DNA from: Pseudomonas sp. NBRC 111124
GTDB lineage: Bacteria > Pseudomonadota > Gammaproteobacteria > Pseudomonadales > Pseudomonadaceae
Assembly (NCBI RefSeq): GCF_001320245.1
Contig: NZ_BCBA01000042.1
Location: 62,001-126,000 of the forward strand
Direction of reading: 5' to 3'
DNA length: 64,000 nt
The notes beneath the pieces are model-generated. The model did not search any database. It was not told where the DNA came from and was given only the letters and a program-made list of their open reading frames with translations. The position numbers were made by a program, and so were the translations under genes. Position 1 is the first letter of the stretch; every line of letters starts with the position of its first letter. Positions 25,371 to 34,366 of the stretch are shown here, piece by piece.

Positions 25371-28300
25371 TTATTTGTCGAACGGTTTCACAAAGCTGAT
25401 TTTAGGCTCTTTCACAGGGCCCTCGACGCGATAATGCACGCTGGCGAAACGTGATACACGGTCGCCGATCAACCGATCGACCAGGAACAGCGCACCACCG
25501 ACCGCCGGCGCACCGACGATCAACGCGGCCAGGGGCAGGTTGTTGGTGACCGGCAGGGTCACCTGCAGGTTGGCAGCCACCCGATCGCGCACCAGATCCA
25601 GGGTGCCATCGAGTTCGAAGTTGCTCGACGGCCCGGTCACGGTGATCGGCTCGCGGGTCACGTAGACACCGCTGCTGGCCACCAGCAGGCCTTTGACCCG
25701 GTCGTAGGCCAGGCCCTTTTCGAACAGGTCGGAGAAGTCCAGGCGCAGGCGCCTGCCAATCGAGTTGAAGTTAAGCAGGCCGAACACTCGCAGCGCTTGT
25801 GCACCGCCCTCCACCTCGACGAACTGGCCGCTGCGCAAGGCTGCATCCATGCTGCCAGAGAACCGCTTGAGACCAACCCAGGCTGGAGAACCGGGCCAAC
25901 GGCCGTCGACATCCAGGCGGAAATCGCGGCTGGTCACGGTCGGGGCGAAGCCCCAGGCCTTGAGCACGTCACCGAGGTTCTTGCCATCGAGCCGGCCCTT
26001 GTACCAGCTGGTGGTCGCCCCCGTTTCGCCTTCCCAGCCGCCCGTGCCATCGACATGCAGGCCTTTGAAGTCGAGTTCGATGTCCTGCGCCGCCACACCC
26101 CGTGCGGTCGGGCGCAGTTTCAGCGCAGCGTTGCCGAACAGGTCGTCGCCGCGGTACAGCTTGTCGATGCTCAGGTCCAGGGCCGGCACCTTGCGCGGGT
26201 CGAAAGAGGCCAGCGGATCGGGGCCCTCTTCCGATTGAGTCTCAGCCGGGTCGGCGGGCGGCAGACGCAGGGTCTGCAAGCGCACGATCATCGGTGCAGT
26301 CTTGGCATCTGGCACGCGCGCATTGCCGATGACCTCCTTGCTGTCCAGCCGCAGGTCCCAGGCCGGGCCACCACGGACCAGGCGTACCACCGCCTGATTC
26401 AGCGTCATACCGAAGGCTTTCAACTGGCCGATGCTCAGGTCGACACTCTGCAGGTTTTGCCGGGCATTGCCGCCGGGGTCGTCACCGGCAAAGCGTGCGG
26501 CCTGTTCCTGCCAGGGTGCCAGGTCCAGGCTTTCCAGCCGCCCTTTCACCCGTAGCCCCTGGCTTGCTGGGAGTTGCGCCTGGCCAGTGCCGAGCAGCAA
26601 TTCCCCGCGCCCCTGTCCCAACTTGTCGGCCGGTGCGGCGTAGGCGAAACGGGCGAGGTCGGCGTAAGCCGCGTCAAAGCGCCGTTCCGGCCCTTGCAGA
26701 TTCATGCTGAAACGGGTGTCGCGGGTGTCCGCCGCCGCCTTGCCAAATGGCGCTGGCAGGTCGATGGCCAGCCCCTTGAGCGAGGAGCTGACATTCAAGC
26801 TGTTATCGCGGCTGCCCAGGTTGACCTGCAGCTGGTACGGAATGTCGCCCGAAGCGGGCAAGGTCTGCTTGAATTGCAGCCAGTCGGTCAGGGACTTCAG
26901 CGAAACCTGGCCGTTGGCGTTGATGCGTGTCTGCATCTGCCCGGGCTGGCCCTCGGCGCTGATTTGCGCTGTGACCGGCTTGCCGAACGCCTGCAGGTTG
27001 ATGTTCTTGCCACTCAGGCCTTTGTCGAGGTCAAAGCTGAAGTCACCCTTCAAGCGCGTCAGCTCCAGACTGGGCGGGGCTACCTTCAGGCGCGCATCGG
27101 CAGTGGCGAAGTCCACCAGCACTTTTGGCCGCTCGCCATGGGCCAGGGGAACATCGAGCTTGACCCTGCCCTTGAGAGGCCCTTCGCCTTCCCAGCCCGC
27201 AAAGATCTCACCCGTGCCGATCGGTGCTTCCTTGAGAATTTTCAAGCCATCACCGAGGCTGCCGTCGAAATCTCCGTCAAGGTACAGGTGGCTGTGCTGG
27301 CCGCTATCGACGTGAGGAATGTTCACAGTGACGTCGCTGACCTTGGTGTCCAGCAGCAGCCCTTTGTTGGCCTTGATGCGCACGCCGCTGTCTTCGATAA
27401 GGACATCGCCATCCACCTGCTGCACCTGCGGCCAGCCGGGCTGGAAGTCCAGTGCGGCGTCATGGACCTTGAAGAACAGGCTGATACTGCGTGCTTCAGG
27501 GGTAGCGTTGTGGTTCAACGAGCCTTGGTACTGGAAATAGCCCTGGTCGACGTTGCCTTTGACGATGGCGCTGCGCAGCCATTCGTCGAGCGCCGGGCTC
27601 AGCACTTCGGGCAGGTACTTGGCGGTGTAGCGGCCATCGCCTTCGGTCAGGCCGACACGCAGGTCCATGTAGCTTTCGGTGCCTTCGTCGAACAGCAGGC
27701 GAATCAGGAAATCGCCGGCAATCTTGCCTTCCTCACCCAGCACCTTGAGGTAGGGCGCGATGAGGGTGAAGCCATGTTTGTCGAGTGCCCAGGTCAGCCG
27801 TGCATTAGCCTTCTGGTACTGCCAGGGTTTGGCGAAGATCGGATACAGATGCAGCATGAACGCATCGGTATCAAGGCGCAGTTCGCCATGCCCAAGGTCG
27901 CCGCTGATGCTGCCGCTGACATTACCGGCCGCCGGTGCACCGTGGTAGGCATCAAAACCCACCCGCTCCAGATTGGCGGCAAACTGCAGACGCTGGTCGC
28001 CCTCGGCTTTTGGCCTTGCCTCCAGGCGAACGTTGCGCAGGGCCCCGGTCACCTTCAACGCATCGACCACGGTCATGAGCTTGTCCGGCAAGGGCGCCAA
28101 CGCATTGATCAACGGGGTGAGCGGGGTGAGGTCAAGGCGGTCGGCCTGCACTTGCCAGGTTTCGCCCGCCGGGTCATCACCCAGGCGCTGGTTCACTTGC
28201 AGGTGCGATTCCCACCGGGTTTTGCCGATATTCGCAGCGAGCGAATCGACCACCACGTCGAAGCCCTGCTCACGGCGTTGGAACCAAGCGCCCAGGGCAA

Positions 28301-29186
28301 GATTGTCGAGGGTCATAGCCTTGCGCTCGGCATAGGCACCGCGCAGTTGCGGGGCATTCAAGCGGACCACCGCCTGCTGCAACTGGCCCTTGCTCCAGTC
28401 GACCCAGAACTCGCCACCGGCCTTCAGCGTTTCCGCCCGCCACTGGCCCAGCAAAGCAGGCGGCAACCACTGCGCCCAGTCGCTTTGTGGCAGGCTCAGG
28501 TAGGCTTCGACCTCGCCATCGCGCCAGGCCTTTGCGGTTGCCCGGCTGCGCAGATTGACCGCCAGCGGCTGGCCGTCGGGCAAGGTCGCACGCAGGTCCA
28601 GGGCCTGCCGTGACGCACCGGCCTGCAAGCCGACGCTGACATAGGTAAGGGTCAGCGGGTCACGCTGCCAGGGCTGCAGGGTGACCTGGCTGTCGAACAC
28701 ATCGATGCGGCCCAATTGGCGCAAGCGTTGCAACAGTTCGGCAGGGTCCAATGGCGCATCGTCCTTTTTTGGCAACCCTTCGAGGGCCCAGCCACCCTGC
28801 TCGTCTTCCCGCAGAATCAGTTGCAGGCCACCGAGCTCGATGCGCGCCAGGCGCACTTCGCGGGACGTCAGGCTGGCCCACAGGTCAGGCACCACCTTGA
28901 CGTCATCCAGGCGCAGGGCCGATGCGCCCTCGCCCAGTTGCAGGTCACGTACGCGCAATACCGGTGCCAAGCCACTCCAACGCCCTTCCAGCGCCCCCAC
29001 ATGCACAGGCAAGCCCAGTGCCTGCTCGGCCTTGCTCTCGACGTCGGCTCGGTACTCGGCCACCAGCGGCACCAGCTCGCGACCGAGGCTGACATATAAC
29101 GCCACCAGCACTGCAAGCAGGGCGCAGATGCCCAGCCCCCAGCGGGTCAAGGCAACAAGAACGCGGTTCAGACGTCCCATGGCCAT
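25371..29186 (-). CDS. yhdP: YhdP family AsmA-like protein (inter-membrane phospholipid transport)
   Basis: The 1271-residue protein has one N-terminal membrane helix (about residues 14-33) and a huge periplasmic region of repeated beta-strand segments of the DUF3971/AsmA-like type. E. coli YhdP, of similar length, is one of the bridge-like proteins (with TamB and YdbH) that carry phospholipid to the outer membrane. The start ATG at 29186 has a GGAGGG Shine-Dalgarno just upstream; a second ATG two codons on is possible. It follows rng by 82 bp. It is functionally related to the mla and lpt genes in this window. Confidence 0.92.
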   Translation of the reverse strand: MAMGRLNRVLVALTRWGLGICALLAVLVALYVSLGRELVPLVAEYRADVESKAEQALGLPVHVGALEGRWSGLAPVLRVRDLQLGEGASALRLDDVKVVPDLWASLTSREVRLARIELGGLQLILREDEQGGWALEGLPKKDDAPLDPAELLQRLRQLGRIDVFDSQVTLQPWQRDPLTLTYVSVGLQAGASRQALDLRATLPDGQPLAVNLRSRATAKAWRDGEVEAYLSLPQSDWAQWLPPALLGQWRAETLKAGGEFWVDWSKGQLQQAVVRLNAPQLRGAYAERKAMTLDNLALGAWFQRREQGFDVVVDSLAANIGKTRWESHLQVNQRLGDDPAGETWQVQADRLDLTPLTPLINALAPLPDKLMTVVDALKVTGALRNVRLEARPKAEGDQRLQFAANLERVGFDAYHGAPAAGNVSGSISGDLGHGELRLDTDAFMLHLYPIFAKPWQYQKANARLTWALDKHGFTLIAPYLKVLGEEGKIAGDFLIRLLFDEGTESYMDLRVGLTEGDGRYTAKYLPEVLSPALDEWLRSAIVKGNVDQGYFQYQGSLNHNATPEARSISLFFKVHDAALDFQPGWPQVQQVDGDVLIEDSGVRIKANKGLLLDTKVSDVTVNIPHVDSGQHSHLYLDGDFDGSLGDGLKILKEAPIGTGEIFAGWEGEGPLKGRVKLDVPLAHGERPKVLVDFATADARLKVAPPSLELTRLKGDFSFDLDKGLSGKNINLQAFGKPVTAQISAEGQPGQMQTRINANGQVSLKSLTDWLQFKQTLPASGDIPYQLQVNLGSRDNSLNVSSSLKGLAIDLPAPFGKAAADTRDTRFSMNLQGPERRFDAAYADLARFAYAAPADKLGQGRGELLLGTGQAQLPASQGLRVKGRLESLDLAPWQEQAARFAGDDPGGNARQNLQSVDLSIGQLKAFGMTLNQAVVRLVRGGPAWDLRLDSKEVIGNARVPDAKTAPMIVRLQTLRLPPADPAETQSEEGPDPLASFDPRKVPALDLSIDKLYRGDDLFGNAALKLRPTARGVAAQDIELDFKGLHVDGTGGWEGETGATTSWYKGRLDGKNLGDVLKAWGFAPTVTSRDFRLDVDGRWPGSPAWVGLKRFSGSMDAALRSGQFVEVEGGAQALRVFGLLNFNSIGRRLRLDFSDLFEKGLAYDRVKGLLVASSGVYVTREPITVTGPSSNFELDGTLDLVRDRVAANLQVTLPVTNNLPLAALIVGAPAVGGALFLVDRLIGDRVSRFASVHYRVEGPVKEPKISFVKPFDK

Positions 29187-29268
29187 GGCCCTCCAGGTCG
29201 TTTATCCATGATGGCCCGACGTGCCAGTTTTGCCAGCCAGTGCGATCCGGGGCGGGTATCAGAATGGC

Positions 29269-30726
29269 TCAGAGCAGCACCACATCATATTGTTCCTGCG
29301 AATACATCGACTCGACCTGGAAGCGAATGGTTCGGCCGATGAACGCCTCCAGTTCGGCAACGTTGCCGGACTCCTCGTCCAGCAGGCGATCGACCACTTT
29401 CTGGTTGGCCAGCACGCGATAGCCTTCAGCCTGGTAGGCACGGGCTTCGCGGAGGATTTCGCGGAAAATCTCGTAACAGATAGTCTCGGGGGTTTTCAGC
29501 TTGCCGCGGCCCTGACAGGCGACGCAAGGCTCGCACAGCACCTGTTCAAGGCTTTCGCGGGTGCGCTTGCGGGTCATCTGCACCAGGCCCAGCTCGGTGA
29601 TGCCGATGATGTTGGTCTTCGCATGATCGCGCTCCAGCTGTTTTTCCAGGGTACGCAGCACCTGGCGCTGGTGCTCTTCGTCTTCCATGTCGATGAAGTC
29701 GATGATGATGATCCCGCCGATGTTGCGCAGGCGCAGTTGCCGGGCGATGGCCGTGGCGGCTTCGAGGTTGGTCTTGAAAATGGTTTCTTCTAGGTTGCGG
29801 TGGCCGACGAACGCCCCTGTGTTGACGTCGATGGTGGTCATCGCTTCGGCCGGGTCGACCACCAGGTAACCACCGGACTTGAGCGGCACCTTGCGGTCCA
29901 GGGCACGCTGGATTTCGTCCTCGACCCCGTACAGGTCGAAGATCGGCCGCTCACCCGGGTAATGCTCCAGGCGATCGGCGATTTCCGGCATCAGTTCAGC
30001 GACGAACTGCGTGGTTTTCTGGAAGGTTTCCCGCGAGTCGATGCGGATCTTCTCGATCTTCGGGTTCACCAGGTCGCGCAGTGTACGCAAGGCCAGACCG
30101 AGGTCTTCATAAATGACCGTCGGCGCACCACAGGTCTGGATCTGGCTGCCGATTTGCTCCCATAGGCGGCGCAGGTAACGGATGTCCTGGAGGATTTCCT
30201 CGGCCCGCGCGCCCTCGGCGGCGGTGCGCAGGATGAAGCCACCGGCGTCCTTGATGTTCTCGCTGTCCATGCAGTTGCTGACCACCTGCTTGAGGCGTTC
30301 GCGTTCGGCTTCGTCTTCGATCTTCAGCGAAATGCCGACATGGCTGCTGCGTGGCATGTACACTAGGTAACGCGAGGGGATCGACAGCTGCGTTGTCAGG
30401 CGTGCGCCCTTGGTGCCGATCGGGTCCTTGGTCACCTGCACCACCAGGGCCTGGCCCTCGTGCACCAGTGCAGTGATGTTCTCCACTGCCGAACCTTCGC
30501 GCTGGGAGATTTCCGATGCATGGATGAACGCCGCGCGCTCCAGGCCGATGTCGACGAACGCCGCCTGCATGCCAGGCAACACCCGCACCACCTTGCCCTT
30601 GTAGATATTGCCGACGATGCCGCGGCGCTGGGTGCGCTCGACGTGCACTTCCTGCAGCACCCCGTTTTCCACCACCGCCACACGCGATTCCATCGGGGTG
30701 ATGTTGATCAGGATCTCTTCACTCAT
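29269..30726 (-). CDS. rng: Ribonuclease G
   Basis: RNase G is an endoribonuclease that processes 16S rRNA 5' ends and degrades some mRNAs. The 485-residue protein has an N-terminal S1-like domain (residues about 36-115, GNIYKGKVVRVLPGMQAAFVDIG), catalytic aspartates D300 (TIDVNTGAFVG) and D343 (IIIDFIDM), and the zinc-link cysteines C398, C401 and C404. It lacks the long C-terminal scaffold of RNase E, so it is RNase G. It lies between maf and yhdP. Confidence 0.96.
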   Translation of the reverse strand: MSEEILINITPMESRVAVVENGVLQEVHVERTQRRGIVGNIYKGKVVRVLPGMQAAFVDIGLERAAFIHASEISQREGSAVENITALVHEGQALVVQVTKDPIGTKGARLTTQLSIPSRYLVYMPRSSHVGISLKIEDEAERERLKQVVSNCMDSENIKDAGGFILRTAAEGARAEEILQDIRYLRRLWEQIGSQIQTCGAPTVIYEDLGLALRTLRDLVNPKIEKIRIDSRETFQKTTQFVAELMPEIADRLEHYPGERPIFDLYGVEDEIQRALDRKVPLKSGGYLVVDPAEAMTTIDVNTGAFVGHRNLEETIFKTNLEAATAIARQLRLRNIGGIIIIDFIDMEDEEHQRQVLRTLEKQLERDHAKTNIIGITELGLVQMTRKRTRESLEQVLCEPCVACQGRGKLKTPETICYEIFREILREARAYQAEGYRVLANQKVVDRLLDEESGNVAELEAFIGRTIRFQVESMYSQEQYDVVLL

Positions 30727-30780
30727 GGCAGGCTCTCGTCAAAGGTCTTCGGTAATGATGGATCGCGCGTGCTGGGCTGG

Positions 30781-31392
30781 CTACCGCTGGTTTGTTACCT
30801 CTGGCAAAAGCGCCGGTATCTGCCAGCAGGCGATCCCGAAGCGGGCGAGCAGGTCGGCCGTTTCACACAATGGCAGGCCGACCACCGCCGAGTAACTGCC
30901 TTCGAGCCCGGTGACGAACACCGCGCCCAAGCCCTGGATGGCATAGCCTCCCGCCTTGTCCGCAGGCTCCCCACTGGCCCAGTAGCGCTCGGCTTCTGCG
31001 GCATCGACAGGACGAAAACGTACGGTGCTGCTCACACACAGGCTTTCGCAGCGCTGGCCATCGCTCAAGGCCACGGCCGTCAATACCTGGTGCTCGCGGC
31101 CGGCCAGTTCGGCCAGCATGGTCAGGGCATGTTCGCGGTTTTCCGGCTTGCCGAGAATACGACCATCGAGCACCACTGCCGTGTCGGCGCCAAGCGCTAC
31201 GGCAGGGCCTTGCAGCGCGGCCAGGCCGGCTTCGGCCTTGGCCCGTGCCAGGCGCTCGACATAGGCCTCGGCGCTTTCGTCCGGCAGCGGGGTTTCATCG
31301 ATAGGGGCACTGATGACGGTGAACGGCACGCCGATCTGGCCAAGCAGTTCACGCCGGCGCGGTGAGCCGGAGGCGAGGTAGAGTGGTTTCAT
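30781..31392 (-). CDS. maf: Maf-family nucleotide pyrophosphatase (YhdE type)
   Basis: Maf proteins hydrolyse non-canonical or excess nucleotides and influence septation. The 203-residue protein has the signature ASGSPRRRELL (about residues 7-17), the acidic LGADTAVVLDGRILGKP block and the GSYSAVVGLPLCET motif. Position next to mreD is typical of the dTTP/UTP pyrophosphatase YhdE type. It lies 30 bp downstream of mreD and 54 bp upstream of rng. Confidence 0.93.
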   Translation of the reverse strand: MKPLYLASGSPRRRELLGQIGVPFTVISAPIDETPLPDESAEAYVERLARAKAEAGLAALQGPAVALGADTAVVLDGRILGKPENREHALTMLAELAGREHQVLTAVALSDGQRCESLCVSSTVRFRPVDAAEAERYWASGEPADKAGGYAIQGLGAVFVTGLEGSYSAVVGLPLCETADLLARFGIACWQIPALLPEVTNQR

Positions 31393-31422
31393 CTAGACAT
31401 CTCCCTGTCAGTGGCAGCGCCG

Positions 31423-31914
31423 TCAGTTGATACGCAAACGTCGGCGCAAGTCGCGCAGGGCGAAGCTGATCCATGGCCAGAGCAAGGCACTGATCACGGC
31501 TGACCAGACCAGCGCCAGGGTCGGCAGGCGGTTGCCGGTGAGCGCACTGAGCCACAGCTGAATCAGCTGGGCGATACCGAAGATCACCAGGATCACCAGG
31601 CTCTGCTGCCACAGCGGGAACATGCGCAGGCGCTGCTGCAGCGACAGCACGAGGAACGTGATCAGGGTAAGGATGAGCGCGTTCTGCCCTAGCAAGGTGC
31701 CATACAGCACGTCCTCGGCCAGCCCCAGAACGAAAGCGGTGGTCATGCCCACCTTGTTCGGCACGTTCAACGTCCAGAACGAAACCAGCATCGCCAGCCA
31801 CATGGGCCGGAACACTTCAAGGAACTGCGGCATGGGCGAAACGCTGAGCAGCAGGCCGATGGCGAACGTCAGCCAGATGACCCAACCGTGGTTACGGCGC
31901 GACTTGGCCATCAT
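31423..31914 (-). CDS. mreD: Rod shape-determining protein MreD
   Basis: MreD is an integral membrane part of the elongasome. The 163-residue protein has about five hydrophobic helices, with conserved VSFWTLNVPNKVGMTTAFVLGLAEDVLYGTLLG in the middle. Its ATG overlaps the mreC stop by 4 bp (31911-31914), so it is translationally coupled to mreC. Confidence 0.92.
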   Translation of the reverse strand: MMAKSRRNHGWVIWLTFAIGLLLSVSPMPQFLEVFRPMWLAMLVSFWTLNVPNKVGMTTAFVLGLAEDVLYGTLLGQNALILTLITFLVLSLQQRLRMFPLWQQSLVILVIFGIAQLIQLWLSALTGNRLPTLALVWSAVISALLWPWISFALRDLRRRLRIN

Positions 31915-32963
31915 TGCCTCCGTGGATGGGTGGGCGCCGCCGGTGCGGCGGCAGGGCTGGCGGGCGCTGCAGCCGGGGCTGCAGGCGCCTGCCCCGCAGC
32001 TGCCGGCACAGCCGGAACCGCTGGCTGAGACGGGGCTGGGGCAGCTGCCGGCTGCTCGGCATTGGCGGCAGGTTGGCCAGTGCCCTTGCGATCGGCCTCT
32101 TCCTGGGCGATGGCTGCTTCGGTGGCGCGCTGCTCCGGCGTGCGGCGGTCACTGAACACCAGCAACATGTAGCGGCTGCGGTTCAGCGCGGCGGTTGGAA
32201 TGGCGCGGACAATGGCAAACGGCTGGCCAGAATCGTGAATCACTTCATTGACCGTGGCCACCGGGTAGCCGGCCGGGAAGCGCTGGCCCATGCCGGAACT
32301 CACCAGCAGGTCGCCTTCCTTGATGTCGGCGGTGTCGGCGACATGGCGCAGTTCAAGGCGCTCCGGATTGCCGGTGCCGCTGGCAATGGCGCGCAAGCCG
32401 TTGCGGTTGACCTGCACCGGAATGCTGTGGGTGGTGTCGGTCAGCAGCAGGACCCGCGAGGTATACGGCATCAGCTCCACCACCTGGCCCATCAAGCCAC
32501 GGGCATCGAGCACCGGCTGGCCGAGGAACACGCCGTCACGCTCGCCCTTGTTGATCAGGATGCGGTGGGTGAACGGGTTGGGGTCGACACCGATCAGCTC
32601 GGCCACCTCGACCTTCTCGTTGACCAGCGCCGAGGAGTTGAGCAGCTCACGCAAACGCACGTTCTGCTCGGTCAGGGCCGCCAGCTTTTGCAGGCGCCCC
32701 TGCAGCAGCAGGGCTTCGGTCTTGAGTTTCTCGTTTTCGGCGATCAGTTCGGTGCGGCTGCCGAACTGGCCGGCCACCCCTTGCCACATGCGCTGCGGCA
32801 GATCGGTGATCCAGTACGATTCCATGAGCACCAGGCCCATCTGGCTGCGCACCGGCTTGAGCACGTCAAAACGCGCGTCGACAACCATCAACGCGACCGA
32901 CAGCACCACCAGTACCAGCAGGCGAACGCCCAGCGAAGGGCCCTTGGAAAAAAGCGGTTTAAT
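31911..32963 (-). CDS. mreC: Rod shape-determining protein MreC, apparently initiated at an ATT codon
   Basis: MreC links cytoplasmic MreB to periplasmic peptidoglycan synthases. From the ATT at 32963 the protein has 350 residues. It has a basic start (KPLFSKGPSLGVR), one membrane helix (LLVLVVLSVALMVV), a coiled coil (residues about 70-115), the beta-barrel domains (GVDPNPFTHRILINKGERDG, DTTHSIPVQVNRNGLRAIASG) and a low-complexity Ala/Pro-rich tail (about the last 70 residues). No ATG, GTG or TTG lies between the in-frame stop at 32985-32987 and a GTG at 32909. That GTG would remove most of the helix. ATT is preceded at 8 nt by GAGG, so I take it as the start. A perfect hairpin lies in the gap from mreB. 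Confidence 0.9.
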   Translation of the reverse strand: MKPLFSKGPSLGVRLLVLVVLSVALMVVDARFDVLKPVRSQMGLVLMESYWITDLPQRMWQGVAGQFGSRTELIAENEKLKTEALLLQGRLQKLAALTEQNVRLRELLNSSALVNEKVEVAELIGVDPNPFTHRILINKGERDGVFLGQPVLDARGLMGQVVELMPYTSRVLLLTDTTHSIPVQVNRNGLRAIASGTGNPERLELRHVADTADIKEGDLLVSSGMGQRFPAGYPVATVNEVIHDSGQPFAIVRAIPTAALNRSRYMLLVFSDRRTPEQRATEAAIAQEEADRKGTGQPAANAEQPAAAPAPSQPAVPAVPAAAGQAPAAPAAAPASPAAAPAAPTHPRRQ

Positions 32964-33070
32964 GGGCCGTTCCTCGTGGACGACTCAGGAGGTCATTGGA
33001 CATGGGACAACGCACCAGCCTGGTTGCGGGTTGACGGAAACGACGCCCGAATGGACGCCAGCCCAGCGCA

Positions 33071-33099
33071 TACAGGTAGCACTGCGCGTGCTACCTGTA
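33071..33099 (-). other. Perfect 12-bp hairpin between mreB and mreC
   Basis: TACAGGTAGCAC (33071-33082) and GTGCTACCTGTA (33088-33099) pair without mismatch around a 5-nt loop, 27 bp past the mreB stop and about 108 bp before mreC. There is no T-tract on either strand. It likely stabilises mreB mRNA or causes partial termination or processing before mreC. Confidence 0.65.
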
Positions 33100-33125
33100 A
33101 ACCGGGCTATCGAAAGCAGCAGGGA

Positions 33126-34163
33126 TCACTCGCTGGAGAGCAGGTCCATCGCATGCTTGTCCATCATCTCCAAGGCGCGACCGCCGCCACGGGCAACGCA
33201 GGTCAGCGGGTCTTCGGCGACGATCACCGGCAGGCCGGTTTCCTGGGCCAGCAGCTTGTCGAGGTCACGCAGCAGCGCGCCACCACCGGTCAGCACCAGG
33301 CCGCGCTCGGCGATGTCGGAGGCCAGCTCCGGCGGCGACTGCTCCAGGGCGCTCTTGACCGCCTGGACGATGGTCGCCAGGGATTCCTGCAGGGCTTCGA
33401 GGACTTCGTTGGAGTTCAGGGTGAAGGCGCGTGGTACGCCCTCAGCCAGGTTACGGCCGCGCACATCGACCTCGCGCACTTCGCCACCCGGGTAGGCGGT
33501 ACCGATTTCCTGCTTGATGCGCTCGGCGGTGGACTCGCCAATCAGGCTGCCGTAGTTGCGGCGCACGTAGGTGACGATGGCTTCGTCGAAGCGGTCGCCG
33601 CCCACGCGGACGGACTCGGCGTAGACCACACCGTTCAGCGAGATCAGGGCGATTTCGGTGGTGCCACCGCCGATATCGACGACCATCGAGCCACGGGCTT
33701 CTTCGACTGGCAGGCCGGCACCGATGGCAGCGGCCATCGGTTCTTCGATCAGGAACACTTCACGGGCGCCAGCACCCAGGGCCGACTCGCGAATGGCGCG
33801 GCGCTCTACCTGGGTCGACTTGCACGGCACGCAGATCAGCACGCGAGGGCTGGGCTGCAGGAAGCTGTTTTCGTGGACCTTGTTGATGAAGTACTGCAAC
33901 ATTTTTTCACAAACGCTGAAGTCGGCGATGACGCCGTCCTTCATCGGACGAATGGCAGCAATGTTACCTGGCGTACGGCCCAGCATGCGCTTGGCTTCGG
34001 TACCGACGGCGACAACGCTTTTCTGGTTGCCGTGGGTACGGATGGCAACAACCGAGGGCTCATTCAGGACGATACCGCGCTCACGCACGTAAATAAGGGT
34101 GTTGGCAGTCCCCAGGTCGATGGAAAGATCGCTGGAAAACATGCCACGCAGTTTCTTGAACAT
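33126..34163 (-). CDS. mreB: Rod shape-determining protein MreB (bacterial actin)
   Basis: MreB filaments guide lateral wall synthesis. The 345-residue protein has the actin-fold ATP-binding motifs: phosphate 1 DLGTANTLIYV near residue 13, phosphate 2 VVDIGGGTTEIA near 160 and adenosine LTGGGALLRDLDKLL near 285. It starts with the membrane-targeting MFKKLRGMFSSD. I chose the ATG at 34163 on homology. It is the first gene of mreBCD-maf-rng-yhdP and is divergent from the gat operon. Confidence 0.97.
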   Translation of the reverse strand: MFKKLRGMFSSDLSIDLGTANTLIYVRERGIVLNEPSVVAIRTHGNQKSVVAVGTEAKRMLGRTPGNIAAIRPMKDGVIADFSVCEKMLQYFINKVHENSFLQPSPRVLICVPCKSTQVERRAIRESALGAGAREVFLIEEPMAAAIGAGLPVEEARGSMVVDIGGGTTEIALISLNGVVYAESVRVGGDRFDEAIVTYVRRNYGSLIGESTAERIKQEIGTAYPGGEVREVDVRGRNLAEGVPRAFTLNSNEVLEALQESLATIVQAVKSALEQSPPELASDIAERGLVLTGGGALLRDLDKLLAQETGLPVIVAEDPLTCVARGGGRALEMMDKHAMDLLSSE

Positions 34164-34238
34164 GGGAAAGTGACCCTGGGGAAAGCGTGGGTAAAAAAGT
34201 GCGGCAAACTCTAACAATGGCAGGGATTTTGGGCAAGG

Positions 34239-34265
34239 AGCCAATATGTTAAATTGGCTGTTTTT
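34239..34265 (+). promoter_or_regulatory. Hairpin plus T5 in the gatCAB leader, enclosing a leader-ORF start
   Basis: AGCCAAT (34239-34245) and ATTGGCT (34253-34259) form a 7-bp stem with a 7-nt loop, then G and five Ts (34261-34265). The ATG of a 22-codon ORF is the first triplet of the loop, and its Shine-Dalgarno AAGGAG runs into the left arm. The stem has only three GC pairs, so it is weak. It could be an attenuator or a translation switch for gatCAB. Confidence 0.35.
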
Positions 34266-34314
34266 CCGAGCACGCCAGCAGATGATCGCGGCCGTTAGAC
34301 CGCCAAAATGCTGA
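34246..34314 (+). CDS. Candidate 22-residue leader peptide upstream of gatC
   Basis: A short ORF starts at ATG 34246, just behind AAGGAG at 5-nt spacing, and ends with TGA at 34312-34314, 52 bp before gatC. The peptide begins MLNWLFFRAR and ends AAVRPPKC; it contains Asn3 and a Gln-Gln pair at positions 11-12. Those residues are products of GatCAB-dependent tRNA amidation, so a sensing role is conceivable. No homolog is known to me and translation is unproven. Confidence 0.35.
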   Translation: MLNWLFFRARQQMIAAVRPPKC

Positions 34315-34366
34315 CATGTTCCTCACCGCGGACCTATTCCGTTCTTTGTTTCCCCTGGAGATCACC

